Assembly (NCBI GenBank): GCA_040880545.1
Contig: JBBDIE010000082.1
Location: forward strand, 1 to 29,971
DNA length: 29,971 nucleotides
From: M55B112 sp040880545
Lineage (GTDB): Bacteria; Bacteroidota; Bacteroidia; Bacteroidales; GCA-2748055
Reading direction: 5' to 3'
Part shown: one piece after another, positions 18,094-26,143 of the stretch
Layout of the letters: each line of letters begins with the position of its first letter
How positions within the stretch are numbered: position 1 is the stretch's first letter
The notes under the pieces: generated by a model
Told to the model about the DNA's origin: nothing
The model's database searches: none
What the model saw: the letters and a program-made list of their open reading frames with translations, nothing else
Position numbers and translations under genes: made by a program

Positions 18094-19032
18094 ATGAACA
18101 AAATTACTGTAATCGGAGCGGGCAATGTAGGAGCTACAACAGCAAATGTGATTGCCCAAAAAGATCTGGCAAGGGAAGTAGTACTGCTGGACATAAAAGA
18201 AGGTCTGGCAGAAGGGAAGGCGCTGGATATCTGGCAGACTTCATCCATTCTTCACTTTAACACACGGGTAACCGGTGTAACAAATGATTATCTGAAGACC
18301 AAGGGATCAGGAATTGTTGTGATAACATCGGGACTTCCCAGGAAGCCCGGAATGTCGCGTGACGACCTGATCAAGACCAACGCAGGAATTGTAAAAGAGG
18401 TAACGGAAAAGGCGGTAAAATACTCCCCGGAGGCGATCATCATTGTGGTATCCAATCCGCTTGATGTTATGACCTATGCTGCGTTTCTGGCAGCCAACAA
18501 AGCGCCAAACAAAGTGTTTGGAATGGCAGGTATACTTGATACCGGCCGTTACAAGGCATTTCTGGCTGATGTCCTGGAGGTGTCACCCGAGGATATACAC
18601 GCCATGCTGCTTGGCGGACATGGTGATACGATGGTCCCGCTGCCCCGGTATACCTCCATCAACGGGATTCCGGTTACTGAACTGCTGGGGCCCTCGGTGA
18701 TTGAAAAAATTGTGGAACGGACCCGTCAGGGTGGTGGGGAACTGGTTCGCCTGATGGGTACTTCTGCATGGTATGCCCCCGGGGCTGCTGTTGCGCAGAT
18801 GGTGGAAGCAATTGTCGATGATCAGAAACGGGTATTTCCTGTTTGTGCCATGCTGAATGGCGAATACGGTATAAAGGGAATTTATCTTGGGGTGCCCGTA
18901 AAACTGGGCAAGGATGGCGTTGAACAGATCATTGAAATCAGTTTGAATACAGAAGAGAAAAAGCTGTTAAAAACATCCGCTGATTCGGTTCAGACAGTGA
19001 TGAAAGTACTGGACGATCTGAAAATTTTCTAA
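18094..19032 (+). CDS. mdh: Malate dehydrogenase
   Basis: A 312-residue NAD-dependent enzyme of the LDH-like malate dehydrogenase group, oxidising malate to oxaloacetate in the TCA cycle. The nucleotide loop is GAGNVGATTA (residues 8-17). D33 in VVLLDIKEG marks NAD rather than NADP preference. Substrate-binding arginines are R83 (GLPRKPGM) and R89. The catalytic His is H176 in GGHGDTMVP, and a further Arg comes with LDTGRYKAF. The length is normal for the family and the gene is intact. It precedes secDF by 171 bases on the same strand with a hairpin between them; the two are often neighbours in Bacteroidetes genomes. Confidence 0.97.
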   Translation: MNKITVIGAGNVGATTANVIAQKDLAREVVLLDIKEGLAEGKALDIWQTSSILHFNTRVTGVTNDYLKTKGSGIVVITSGLPRKPGMSRDDLIKTNAGIVKEVTEKAVKYSPEAIIIVVSNPLDVMTYAAFLAANKAPNKVFGMAGILDTGRYKAFLADVLEVSPEDIHAMLLGGHGDTMVPLPRYTSINGIPVTELLGPSVIEKIVERTRQGGGELVRLMGTSAWYAPGAAVAQMVEAIVDDQKRVFPVCAMLNGEYGIKGIYLGVPVKLGKDGVEQIIEISLNTEEKKLLKTSADSVQTVMKVLDDLKIF

Positions 19033-19063
19033 CGGGCCGAAAATTAATTTCTGATTACGACAA

Positions 19064-19100
19064 CCGACCCGGGACCAGGTATGAGGGTCCCGGAAGTCGG
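19064..19100 (+). terminator. Strong hairpin between mdh and secDF, no T-tract
   Basis: CCGAC (19064-19068) pairs with GTCGG (19096-19100), and CCGGGACC (19069-19076) with GGTCCCGG (19086-19093). The loop is 9 bases and two A's bulge out at 19094-19095. The 13 pairs are nearly all GC-rich. No run of T follows, so it may stabilise the mdh 3' end or attenuate, rather than act as a full intrinsic terminator. Confidence 0.5.
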
Positions 19101-19144
19101 GCGTATTTGCTACATTCTTTCGGCAAGTTTCAAAAAAATAGTAT

Positions 19145-19152
19145 TATATTTG
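19145..19152 (+). promoter_or_regulatory. Candidate -7 promoter box for secDF
   Basis: TATATTTG followed by C fits the TAnnTTTGY consensus, 51 bases before the secDF ATG. The nearest upstream TTG (19107-19109) is 35 bases away, longer than the usual spacing, so the -33 element is unclear. Confidence 0.45.
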
Positions 19153-19203
19153 CGGGTCCAAATGGAAGGACTTATTAACTCATTATTAATAAACTAGTTA
19201 AAA

Positions 19204-22200
19204 ATGCAGAATAAAGGTGCTGTCAGATTGTTAGCTATCGCATTTGCCGCAATTTGTCTTTATCAGTTAACATTTACTTTTTTTGCCACGAAAATTGAAC
19301 GGGATGCCCGGGAATATGCGCAGGGAGATGTAATTAAGGAGCGGACATATCTCGATTCAATGAAGAATGTGGAGGTATACAATTTCATCTGGCTTAAAAA
19401 GTATACATACCAGGATTGTAAAGAGCGGGAGATCAACCTTGGTCTGGACCTGCGGGGGGGAATGAATGTTGTTTTGGAGATTGCTGTTGAAGATATTATC
19501 CGTGCATTGGCTGCGCCGCAATATCTTACCGATCCGGTTTTCACCAATGCTATGAATACGGCGAAGCTGGAGAAGGAGCACTCCTCCTCAGACTTTGTAG
19601 ACCTGTTTGCTGATGCATTTGAGAATCAAAATCCTGGTGGACAACTGGCGCAGTTTTTCATGACACCTGAATCAAGAGGGGATATCGATTTTAATACTTC
19701 CAATGCGGAGGTTGTAGATTTTCTAAAGCAGGAAGCTGACGATGCCATTGATAATTCATACAATGTACTTCGAAACAGGATTGACCGTTTTGGTGTTGTT
19801 CAGATGAATATCCAGCGACTTGAGCGCCAGGGCAGAATTCTTGTTGCACTGCCAGGTGTTAAAGAACCGGAACGTGTAACCAAACTGCTCACAGGTACAG
19901 CCAACCTTGAGTTCTGGACAACCTACCAGAATACGGATATTTGGACCTCCATTGAAGAGGCGAACCAGATAATCGCGGATGTGAGAAAATCATCTTCTAT
20001 ACTGGATGAGGAGACTGGCGGGCAGGAGGAAATTACAGTGGAGGAACCAGGAACGGAAGAGATACTTCAGGATGAAGAGCTATTGCTGGATGATGAGAGT
20101 CTCTTTTCTGACACAACGGACCTGAGCATCCTGGGAGATAGCGACACAGCTGATCTTTTTGGCGATCAGGAGGCTGAATTTCTCCGTGACAACCCGCTGT
20201 TTGCAGTTCTGAGGCCTTATGTTGACAATTCCGGACGATTGATCCCCAGTGCAATTGCAGGTGTTGTGGAATTAAAGGATACAGCCCAGATAAACAAATT
20301 ACTTTCCATTCCCCAGGTGAGACAATTATTTCCGGCAGATCTGAAATTTTCATGGCATTTTCAGGGAATGGGCGAACAGACCGAGTTCGTTTATCTTTAT
20401 TCACTGAAGGCTTCCAGAAGCGGACAGCCGGCTATGGATGGGAAATATGTTACCGATGCAAGGATCAATACCGATCCGTATACCGGGCGGTTTGAGGTTT
20501 CCATGAGCATGAATGCTGAGGGAGCGAAACGGTGGGCAAACCTGACCCGTGAAAATGTTGGGAAGGCCATTGCCATTGTACTTGATGGTGTGGTCTATTC
20601 AGCACCCAATGTAAATGAAGAAATTAAAGGGGGAAGCTCCTCTATTTCAGGAGACTTTAGCCAAAAAGATGCGACCGACCTTGCAAATATTTTGAAGTCG
20701 GGTAAGATGCCTGCCAGGGCCCGGGTTGAATCAAGTGAAGTGATCGGGCCATCACTGGGAGCAAAGTCTGTGAAGGATGGTTTCAACTCCTTCCTGATTG
20801 CCTTTCTGGTAGTGCTGCTTTATATGGTGTTCTATTACAGCCGGAGAGCCGGCCTGGTCGCCGATATTGCATTGATTGCCAACATGTTTTTCCTGATCGG
20901 AGTTCTGGCCTCGCTACAGGCTGCACTCACTTTGCCCGGTATAGCCGGTATTGTGCTTACTATTGGTATGTCGGTGGACGCCAATGTGCTGATATATGAC
21001 CGGATACGGGAGGAGCTGGCGGCAGGAAAAGGTAAAAAGGCGGCCATCAAGGATGGGTATAGAAATGCCTATTCAGCGATTATTGATGCCAATGTTACAA
21101 CTTTTCTCACGGCACTGATTCTGTTCTTCTTCGGAACAGGACCCATCAAGGGATTTGCCACCACACTTGTAATTGGTATCCTCACATCTCTGTTTACAGC
21201 AGTAATTCTTACCAGGCTTGTATACGAACGTTACCTGGAAAAGGGATGGAAACTTACCTTTTCAACCAAGCTTACGGAAAATGCATTTCAGAATACAAAA
21301 ATACAGTTCCTGGAAAAGAGAAAGATTTTCTATCTCATCTCAGGCGTTATCATCGCGGCAGGGATCACCTCACTAGCAGTGAAAGGACTAAACGGAGGGG
21401 TTGACTTTACAGGAGGAAGAAATTATGTAATCGAATTTAAACAGGATGTGGATGTGGCAGAGGTCAGGGACCGGCTTACTGATGGCTTTGGAGAAATGCC
21501 CATTGTAATTACTTTTGGCCAGAAAAGCGCAATAAGGGTTACCACCAAACACCTGATCAGGGATGATCGACCTGAAGTGGATTCCATCATTAAAGCAACC
21601 ATGTTCCATAGTCTGCAACCCATGCTCGGTGACGATGTGGAATTGCAGGAATTTATAAACGGACAGGAATATATTGTGAGTGCCCACAAGGTAGGGCCAA
21701 CCATTGCGAGTGACATTAAGAGAAACTCGGTATGGGTGGTACTTGCCTCGCTGGTGATCATATTCCTTTATATCCTTCTCAGGTTCCGTAACTGGCAGTA
21801 TGGCCTGGGGGCGCTTACTGCACTTGTACACGATGTGCTGATAGTGATGGGATTGTTCTCCATCTTAAGCGGGATCATGCCATTCTCCCTGGAGATCGAC
21901 CAGGCATTTATTGCGGCCATCCTGACTGTTGTAGGTTACTCCATCAACGATACGGTGGTGGTGTTCGACAGGATCCGGGAGTTTATGGGACTGCAACGGA
22001 AACGGGAGCGTAAGGAGATCTTCAATTCAGCACTGAACAGTACGCTGAGCCGTACATTCAGTACATCATTGAGTACATTTGTGGTACTGCTGACCATCTT
22101 TATTTTCGGTGGAGATGTGATCCGTGGATTTGCCTTTGCATTGATGATCGGAGTGGTTGTGGGTACCTATTCGTCCCTGTTCATTGCAACCCCCGTGGTG

Positions 22201-22260
22201 TATGACACCATCAGGAAGGGAGAAACTACCCGTGTTCTAAAAGGTTCCTTGAAGGCATAA
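19204..22260 (+). CDS. secDF: Protein translocase subunit SecDF (fused SecD and SecF)
   Basis: A 1018-residue inner-membrane protein that uses the proton gradient to help pull proteins through SecYEG. The SecD half starts with a membrane helix at ~8-25, then DLRGGMNVVLE, the large periplasmic domain (NSYNVLRNRIDRFGV), and a membrane block with VDANVLIYDRIREEL. The SecF half starts near residue 700 with a helix and KGLNGGVDFTGGRNYV, and ends with its own block containing SINDTVVVFDRIREF. Separate SecD and SecF have the same motifs, and the fusion is usual in Bacteroidetes. Residues ~265-328 are a strongly acidic, low-complexity insert (EEPGTEEILQDEELLLDDES) in the periplasmic region. The gene is followed by a good terminator. 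All exported proteins in this window should use this machinery. Confidence 0.97.
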   Translation: MQNKGAVRLLAIAFAAICLYQLTFTFFATKIERDAREYAQGDVIKERTYLDSMKNVEVYNFIWLKKYTYQDCKEREINLGLDLRGGMNVVLEIAVEDIIRALAAPQYLTDPVFTNAMNTAKLEKEHSSSDFVDLFADAFENQNPGGQLAQFFMTPESRGDIDFNTSNAEVVDFLKQEADDAIDNSYNVLRNRIDRFGVVQMNIQRLERQGRILVALPGVKEPERVTKLLTGTANLEFWTTYQNTDIWTSIEEANQIIADVRKSSSILDEETGGQEEITVEEPGTEEILQDEELLLDDESLFSDTTDLSILGDSDTADLFGDQEAEFLRDNPLFAVLRPYVDNSGRLIPSAIAGVVELKDTAQINKLLSIPQVRQLFPADLKFSWHFQGMGEQTEFVYLYSLKASRSGQPAMDGKYVTDARINTDPYTGRFEVSMSMNAEGAKRWANLTRENVGKAIAIVLDGVVYSAPNVNEEIKGGSSSISGDFSQKDATDLANILKSGKMPARARVESSEVIGPSLGAKSVKDGFNSFLIAFLVVLLYMVFYYSRRAGLVADIALIANMFFLIGVLASLQAALTLPGIAGIVLTIGMSVDANVLIYDRIREELAAGKGKKAAIKDGYRNAYSAIIDANVTTFLTALILFFFGTGPIKGFATTLVIGILTSLFTAVILTRLVYERYLEKGWKLTFSTKLTENAFQNTKIQFLEKRKIFYLISGVIIAAGITSLAVKGLNGGVDFTGGRNYVIEFKQDVDVAEVRDRLTDGFGEMPIVITFGQKSAIRVTTKHLIRDDRPEVDSIIKATMFHSLQPMLGDDVELQEFINGQEYIVSAHKVGPTIASDIKRNSVWVVLASLVIIFLYILLRFRNWQYGLGALTALVHDVLIVMGLFSILSGIMPFSLEIDQAFIAAILTVVGYSINDTVVVFDRIREFMGLQRKRERKEIFNSALNSTLSRTFSTSLSTFVVLLTIFIFGGDVIRGFAFALMIGVVVGTYSSLFIATPVVYDTIRKGETTRVLKGSLKA

Positions 22261-22286
22261 ATTTAAAATATAACCATGTTTGTATG

Positions 22287-22329
22287 CAGCAATACCCTGG
22301 ATCGCTAAGCCGGGGTATTGCTGTTTTTT
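22287..22329 (+). terminator. Intrinsic terminator after secDF
   Basis: A 14-bp stem (22287-22300 with 22310-22323, one G-U pair) around a 9-base loop ATCGCTAAG is followed by six T's (22324-22329). It is 26 bases after the secDF stop and is the clearest rho-independent terminator in the window. Confidence 0.92.
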
Positions 22330-22424
22330 GAATGAGGTGCGTGTGATCAACAGGAATTTTCAGTACTCCGGACAAGGATCATGCATTTTCTCATTTCCTT
22401 TATTCGTTTATCTTTAAACCTTCT

Positions 22425-22432
22425 TATCTTTG
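22425..22432 (+). promoter_or_regulatory. Candidate -7 promoter box for the tatA operon
   Basis: TATCTTTG followed by T fits TAnnTTTGY, 16 bases before the tatA ATG. The transcript would then have a very short leader. It lies after the secDF terminator, so it is the logical promoter position for the five-gene group that follows. Confidence 0.5.
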
Positions 22433-22448
22433 TAAAAATCGAAAAATA

Positions 22449-22721
22449 ATGGCTTGGGTACTTTTATTCTTTAGCGGGCAGGAGATACTGATTGTGGTAT
22501 TGGCGGTGCTATTGCTTTTTGGTTCCAAAGAGATCCCAAGGATGGCCAGAATGTTTGGCCAGGGGATGAAAGAGTTCAGGCGTGCAACCGATGACATAAA
22601 GCGGGAGATTCAGGATAGTTCTGCAGACGTGGTAAAAGATTTTAAGGAAATCAAGGATGATCTGAAAAAGGATGCAAATGAGGTTGTGAAAAATGTAAAA
22701 AAGCAAGTCGACTCCGATTAA
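22449..22721 (+). CDS. tatA: Twin-arginine translocase subunit TatA/TatE
   Basis: A 90-residue pore-forming subunit of the Tat pathway, which exports folded proteins with twin-arginine signals. The short N-terminal membrane helix spans ~10-24 (QEILIVVLAVLLLFG) and is followed by the FGSKEIPRMAR hinge, where the Phe-Gly pair is the family hallmark. An amphipathic helix (MFGQGMKEFRRATDD) and a charged coil with many Lys/Asp complete it. The length fits TatA. TatC is not in this window. The next gene begins 15 bases later, so it starts an operon-like cluster of envelope genes. Confidence 0.93.
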   Translation: MAWVLLFFSGQEILIVVLAVLLLFGSKEIPRMARMFGQGMKEFRRATDDIKREIQDSSADVVKDFKEIKDDLKKDANEVVKNVKKQVDSD

Positions 22722-22736
22722 TATTCCCGATCATCC

Positions 22737-23684
22737 ATGAACATTGTCACTATACTTTATTTGATTCTCGGACTGGTACTGTTGTTGGTCAGCGGGAAAT
22801 ACCTGGTGGAAAGCAGCGTTGTCATTGCAAGGCATTTTCGGATTCCAACAAGTATCATTGGCCTTACCATTGTATCGTTTGGTACCTCGGCCCCCGAATT
22901 GCTGGTTAGTGTTCAGGCAGCCATCCAGGGTCACCCCGACATGGCAGCCGGGAATGTGATCGGAAGTAATATTTCAAATATTCTGTTGGTTCTCGCGCTA
23001 ACCACCATCATCTTTCCGCTGGCAGTACAACGGTCTTCCGCATTGCGCGACTGGCCGATTATGATTGTATTAAGTCTGTTGTTACTGCTATTCCTCCTTG
23101 ATAACCAGTTGTCATGGGTTGAAGGAGCTGTATTTGTAGTACTCTTGTTTCTTTATATTCTGTTCTCCATCAAACAGGCACGTATGCCTAAAAATGCGGA
23201 TGTGGTAAAAGCCGGTGTTTTGCAAAGATCCAGGTGGTGGATCGCTATAATTATATTTGTAGTATCATGTGCAGGATTAGCCTGGGGAGCATCTTTGCTT
23301 GTGGAAAACGCTTCCCAGTTGGCGGAGTTTTTCGGTATAAGTGAACGTGTAATCTCCATATCGATGATCGCAATAGGGACCAGTTTGCCTGAACTCTCCA
23401 CTTCCCTTATTGCTGCTTTCAAGAAAGAGACGGACATATCACTGGGGAATATTATCGGCTCCAATATCATGAATATAATTTCTGTTTTGGGCATTACTGC
23501 GCTGATAAAACCGATCAATACAGTTCCAGAGATTCTGAGAATCGATATTCCGTGGATGATCGGTTCCGGGGTACTGTTGTTTCTTTTTATGTTGCCACTG
23601 AAGAAAGGAAGAATTTCAAGACTGGAAGGTGCAGTTATGTTAATGGCTTATGTCATTTATATTTATTATATCTTTAGGACATGA
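22737..23684 (+). CDS. Calcium/sodium antiporter (CaCA family, YrbG-like)
   Basis: A 315-residue inner-membrane cation exchanger with about ten helices. Both inverted repeats show their ion-binding alpha signature: GTSAPELLVS with GNVIGSNISNILL in the first half, and GTSLPELSTS with GNIIGSNIMNIIS in the second. The acidic residues in PEL and the Asn/Ser of GSN bind the cation. The first residues (ILYLILGLVLLLVSGKYLVE) form a membrane helix. It exchanges sodium for calcium or a related ion; the direction is not known from sequence. Its stop overlaps the start of the ABC ATPase by four bases (ATGA), indicating translational coupling. Confidence 0.93.
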   Translation: MNIVTILYLILGLVLLLVSGKYLVESSVVIARHFRIPTSIIGLTIVSFGTSAPELLVSVQAAIQGHPDMAAGNVIGSNISNILLVLALTTIIFPLAVQRSSALRDWPIMIVLSLLLLLFLLDNQLSWVEGAVFVVLLFLYILFSIKQARMPKNADVVKAGVLQRSRWWIAIIIFVVSCAGLAWGASLLVENASQLAEFFGISERVISISMIAIGTSLPELSTSLIAAFKKETDISLGNIIGSNIMNIISVLGITALIKPINTVPEILRIDIPWMIGSGVLLFLFMLPLKKGRISRLEGAVMLMAYVIYIYYIFRT

Positions 23685-24346
23685 CACCAATGATCACCAC
23701 AAAGGATATAACCAAAAGTTATGGTGAGTTGCGGGTACTCAAGGGTATCTCCATGGAGATCGGAGAGGGAGAAGTTGTCTCTGTAGTTGGTGCCTCGGGA
23801 GCAGGGAAAACAACACTTTTACAGATCATTGGCACCCTTGGAAGACAAAATAGCGGTACGGTTACTATAAATACGATAGATACTTCGCAGTTACAGGGAA
23901 ACAAGCTGGCACGGTTCCGCAACAGGAACATCGGTTTCGTATTTCAGTTCCACCAGTTACTCCCGGAATTCACCGCGATAGAAAATGTCTGTATTCCTGG
24001 TTTTATAGCCAATTCGCCAAGACGGACCGTTGAAAAGAGGGCTGCAGAACTGCTGGAATTCCTGGGTTTGTCGCAGCGAACCGGACACAAGCCCGGTGAA
24101 TTATCGGGTGGTGAGCAACAACGCGTTGCCATAGCGCGTGCCCTGATCAATGATCCGGCTGTGATACTGGCCGATGAACCGTCAGGAAACCTTGATACCG
24201 AAAATAAAAATGAACTGCACAACCTTTTTTTCAGATTGAGGGACGAATTTAATAAAACGCTTGTCATTGTGACACACGACATGCAGCTGGCAACAATGGC
24301 CGACAGGATCATACGCATGAAAGACGGGCAGATTATCAAGGACTAG
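23681..24346 (+). CDS. LolD/MacB-type ABC transporter ATP-binding protein
   Basis: A 221-residue ATPase. Walker A is G37ASGAGKTT45, a Q-loop region follows (FVFQFHQLLPEF), the signature is L141SGGEQQR, Walker B is VILADEP (D165, E166), and a switch His is in VTHDMQLA. The FQFHQLLPEF segment and the size point to the LolCDE/MacB group, which releases lipoproteins from the inner membrane or moves other substrates. No permease gene lies beside it, so the partner must be elsewhere. Starts at 23681 and at the second ATG, three codons later, are both possible; the overlap with the antiporter stop supports the first. I leave the symbol open, since LolD is likely but unproven. Confidence 0.88.
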   Translation: MTPMITTKDITKSYGELRVLKGISMEIGEGEVVSVVGASGAGKTTLLQIIGTLGRQNSGTVTINTIDTSQLQGNKLARFRNRNIGFVFQFHQLLPEFTAIENVCIPGFIANSPRRTVEKRAAELLEFLGLSQRTGHKPGELSGGEQQRVAIARALINDPAVILADEPSGNLDTENKNELHNLFFRLRDEFNKTLVIVTHDMQLATMADRIIRMKDGQIIKD

Positions 24347-24372
24347 CTTTTTGAGGCACAATAATAATCTAC

Positions 24373-25143
24373 ATGACTGAAAATTTGCAGATCAGGGAAT
24401 ACCTGGAGGAGAAGGTTGTGCAATACAATCAACCCTCATTCATTCCCCTGGATCCGATTCAGGTTCCCCACCGATTTATAGACAAGGAAGATATAGAAAT
24501 AGCAGCATTCCTGACAGCTACCATCGCATGGGGACAGCGAAAGACGATCATCAACAATGCAGGGAGGTTGATAGGGATGATGCCGGGCGGGCCATATAAT
24601 TTCCTGATGGAATACAAAGAGGATGAGTTAACTCCATTTTTGTCGTTCGTACACAGAACATTCAACGGGTTTGATTGCCACTATTTTCTGCGGGCTCTGC
24701 GATCGATTTACCTTGATCATGGTGGCCTGGAGAAGGTCTTCACGGAAGGGTACAAGCAATACGGGGATATGTTTGGCGGGTTAGTCCGGTTCCGAAGCGT
24801 ATTTTTTAGTAATGGTGATCCCGGCAGGACCAGCAGGCATATTTCAGATGTCACCTCCAATTCGGCAGCCAAGCGTCTAAACATGTTTCTTAGGTGGATG
24901 GTACGGGAGGACGCACAGGGGGTTGATTTTGGCCTCTGGAAGCAGATCCCCATGTCGGCACTCTATATCCCGTTGGATATCCATTCGGGGAACAGCGCCC
25001 GGAAACTGAAACTGTTGAGAAGAAGGCAGGACGACTGGAAGGCTGTAACAGAGCTTACCGGTGTTCTCCGGGAATTTGATCCGGAAGATCCGGTGAAGTA
25101 TGATTATGCCCTGTTTGGACTGGGGGTCTTTGAAAAATTCTGA
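24373..25143 (+). CDS. TIGR02757 (DUF2400) family protein
   Basis: A 256-residue soluble protein of a conserved family of unknown function, widespread in Bacteroidetes. Typical segments are the N-terminal PHRFIDKEDIEIAAFLTATI, WGQRKTIINNA, the NMFLRWMVR helix, and the ending YDYALFGLGVFEKF. Parts of the pattern (WMVR, and the helix-rich organisation) recall DNA glycosylase folds, but no function is established. The end matches the family's usual C-terminus, so the short ORF beginning two bases later is a separate reading frame rather than a frameshifted tail. It lies 26 bases after the ABC ATPase. Confidence 0.88.
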   Translation: MTENLQIREYLEEKVVQYNQPSFIPLDPIQVPHRFIDKEDIEIAAFLTATIAWGQRKTIINNAGRLIGMMPGGPYNFLMEYKEDELTPFLSFVHRTFNGFDCHYFLRALRSIYLDHGGLEKVFTEGYKQYGDMFGGLVRFRSVFFSNGDPGRTSRHISDVTSNSAAKRLNMFLRWMVREDAQGVDFGLWKQIPMSALYIPLDIHSGNSARKLKLLRRRQDDWKAVTELTGVLREFDPEDPVKYDYALFGLGVFEKF

Positions 25144-25145
25144 GA

Positions 25146-25286
25146 ATGCGAATCGCCGAACGGTGTAGTGACCCCTCATTTCTTGCCGACAAAGTTGCTG
25201 AAAAGTTTAAAGGTGAAAAGAAAGAGCAGATCAGGGCCTACCTGATGAATGAAGATAACTGGTATATTCCGTTATTTGAAAAGTAG
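25146..25286 (+). CDS. Small ORF of 46 codons, unknown function
   Basis: This ORF begins two bases after the stop of the TIGR02757 gene and encodes about 46 residues: MRIAERCSDPSFLADKVAEK and then a Lys/Glu/Gln-rich amphipathic helix, ending NWYIPLFEK. It has no membrane segment or signal. A Cys at position 7 and an aromatic end (NWYIPLF) are the only special features. The two-base spacing and the protein-like composition suggest translation by coupling. I do not recognise it, and it could still be a chance frame. Confidence 0.5.
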   Translation: MRIAERCSDPSFLADKVAEKFKGEKKEQIRAYLMNEDNWYIPLFEK

Positions 25287-25365
25287 GATAAAAAGGTGAT
25301 CCCGGAAATTCCCGGTATCTTGCTATACTGATTCTATATTCGGCGAAGTATTTGACAATCATGTT

Positions 25366-25373
25366 TACTTTTG
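25366..25373 (+). promoter_or_regulatory. Candidate -7 promoter box for trmN6
   Basis: TACTTTTG followed by T fits TAnnTTTGY, 53 bases before the trmN6 ATG, in a 140-base gap. A TTTG at 25351-25354 is too close to serve as its -33 element. Confidence 0.4.
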
Positions 25374-25426
25374 TTCAGTGATGAATTAACCCATCTTTAG
25401 TAGTTACTTTATGTCAGTTAACCGGT

Positions 25427-26143
25427 ATGGCTAATCAATGGTTTTGTTTCAAGAAATTCACCGTAAGGCAGGACCGATGTGCCATGAAGGTTGGTACCGA
25501 CGCCGTGATACTTGGAGCCTGGACACCGGTTGAAGGCAAATTCAGGGCATTGGATATTGGCACCGGAACCGGGATTCTTGCCATGATGCTTGCCCAACGT
25601 TCAGATGCTTTAAACATCCTAGCCCTGGAACTGGATACTGATACCGCTGTGCAGGCCACGCAAAACATAGCCGGCTCTGATTTTTACCGGCGAATTAATG
25701 TACTGCAAATGGACTTCAGGAATTATTACCTTCAGCCGGAAAAGGAGTTTGACCTGATTATATGTAATCCTCCCTATTTTATAAATTCTCAGCGACCAGC
25801 CGACGAGGGACGTTCACTGGCAAGGCATTCTGAATCTCTCAGGATGAAAGATATCTTTGCAGGTTCAGCTAAACTTTTGCAGGAGAACGGACATCTGAGC
25901 ATGATTATTCCGGCAGACGTAATCGATGTTACCATTGAATCAGCAAAGGTTGCAGGATTGTACCCGGAAAGCATTCTGAATATCCATCCGTTACCAGGGG
26001 TTGAACCGAAGCGGGTATGTCTGCTTTTTTCGTTTGAAGAAAAGGTGCCTTTAACGGAGTCGCTCGTTATTGAATACAGTGTCAGGCACAATTATACTGA
26101 GGAATACCAGGAATTAACCAGAGAATTTTATCTCAATTTCTGA
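25427..26143 (+). CDS. trmN6: tRNA1(Val) adenine-37 N6-methyltransferase
   Basis: A 238-residue SAM-dependent methyltransferase that forms m6A at position 37 of tRNA1(Val) (YfiC group). The N-terminus FCFKKFTVRQDRCAMKVGTD is typical of the group. The SAM loop is L42DIGTGTGI, the acidic ribose contact is in ALELDTD, and the catalytic motif is N114PPY117 in IICNPPYF, as expected for N6-adenine methylation. The length is close to the E. coli protein. Its stop codon touches the stop of the convergent saccharopine-dehydrogenase-like gene. Confidence 0.92.
   Translation: MANQWFCFKKFTVRQDRCAMKVGTDAVILGAWTPVEGKFRALDIGTGTGILAMMLAQRSDALNILALELDTDTAVQATQNIAGSDFYRRINVLQMDFRNYYLQPEKEFDLIICNPPYFINSQRPADEGRSLARHSESLRMKDIFAGSAKLLQENGHLSMIIPADVIDVTIESAKVAGLYPESILNIHPLPGVEPKRVCLLFSFEEKVPLTESLVIEYSVRHNYTEEYQELTREFYLNF

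Noticed and set aside
25141..25290. A frameshift splitting the TIGR02757 gene
   Set aside because: The protein already ends with the family's usual FGLGVFEK segment, so the following ORF is a separate frame.
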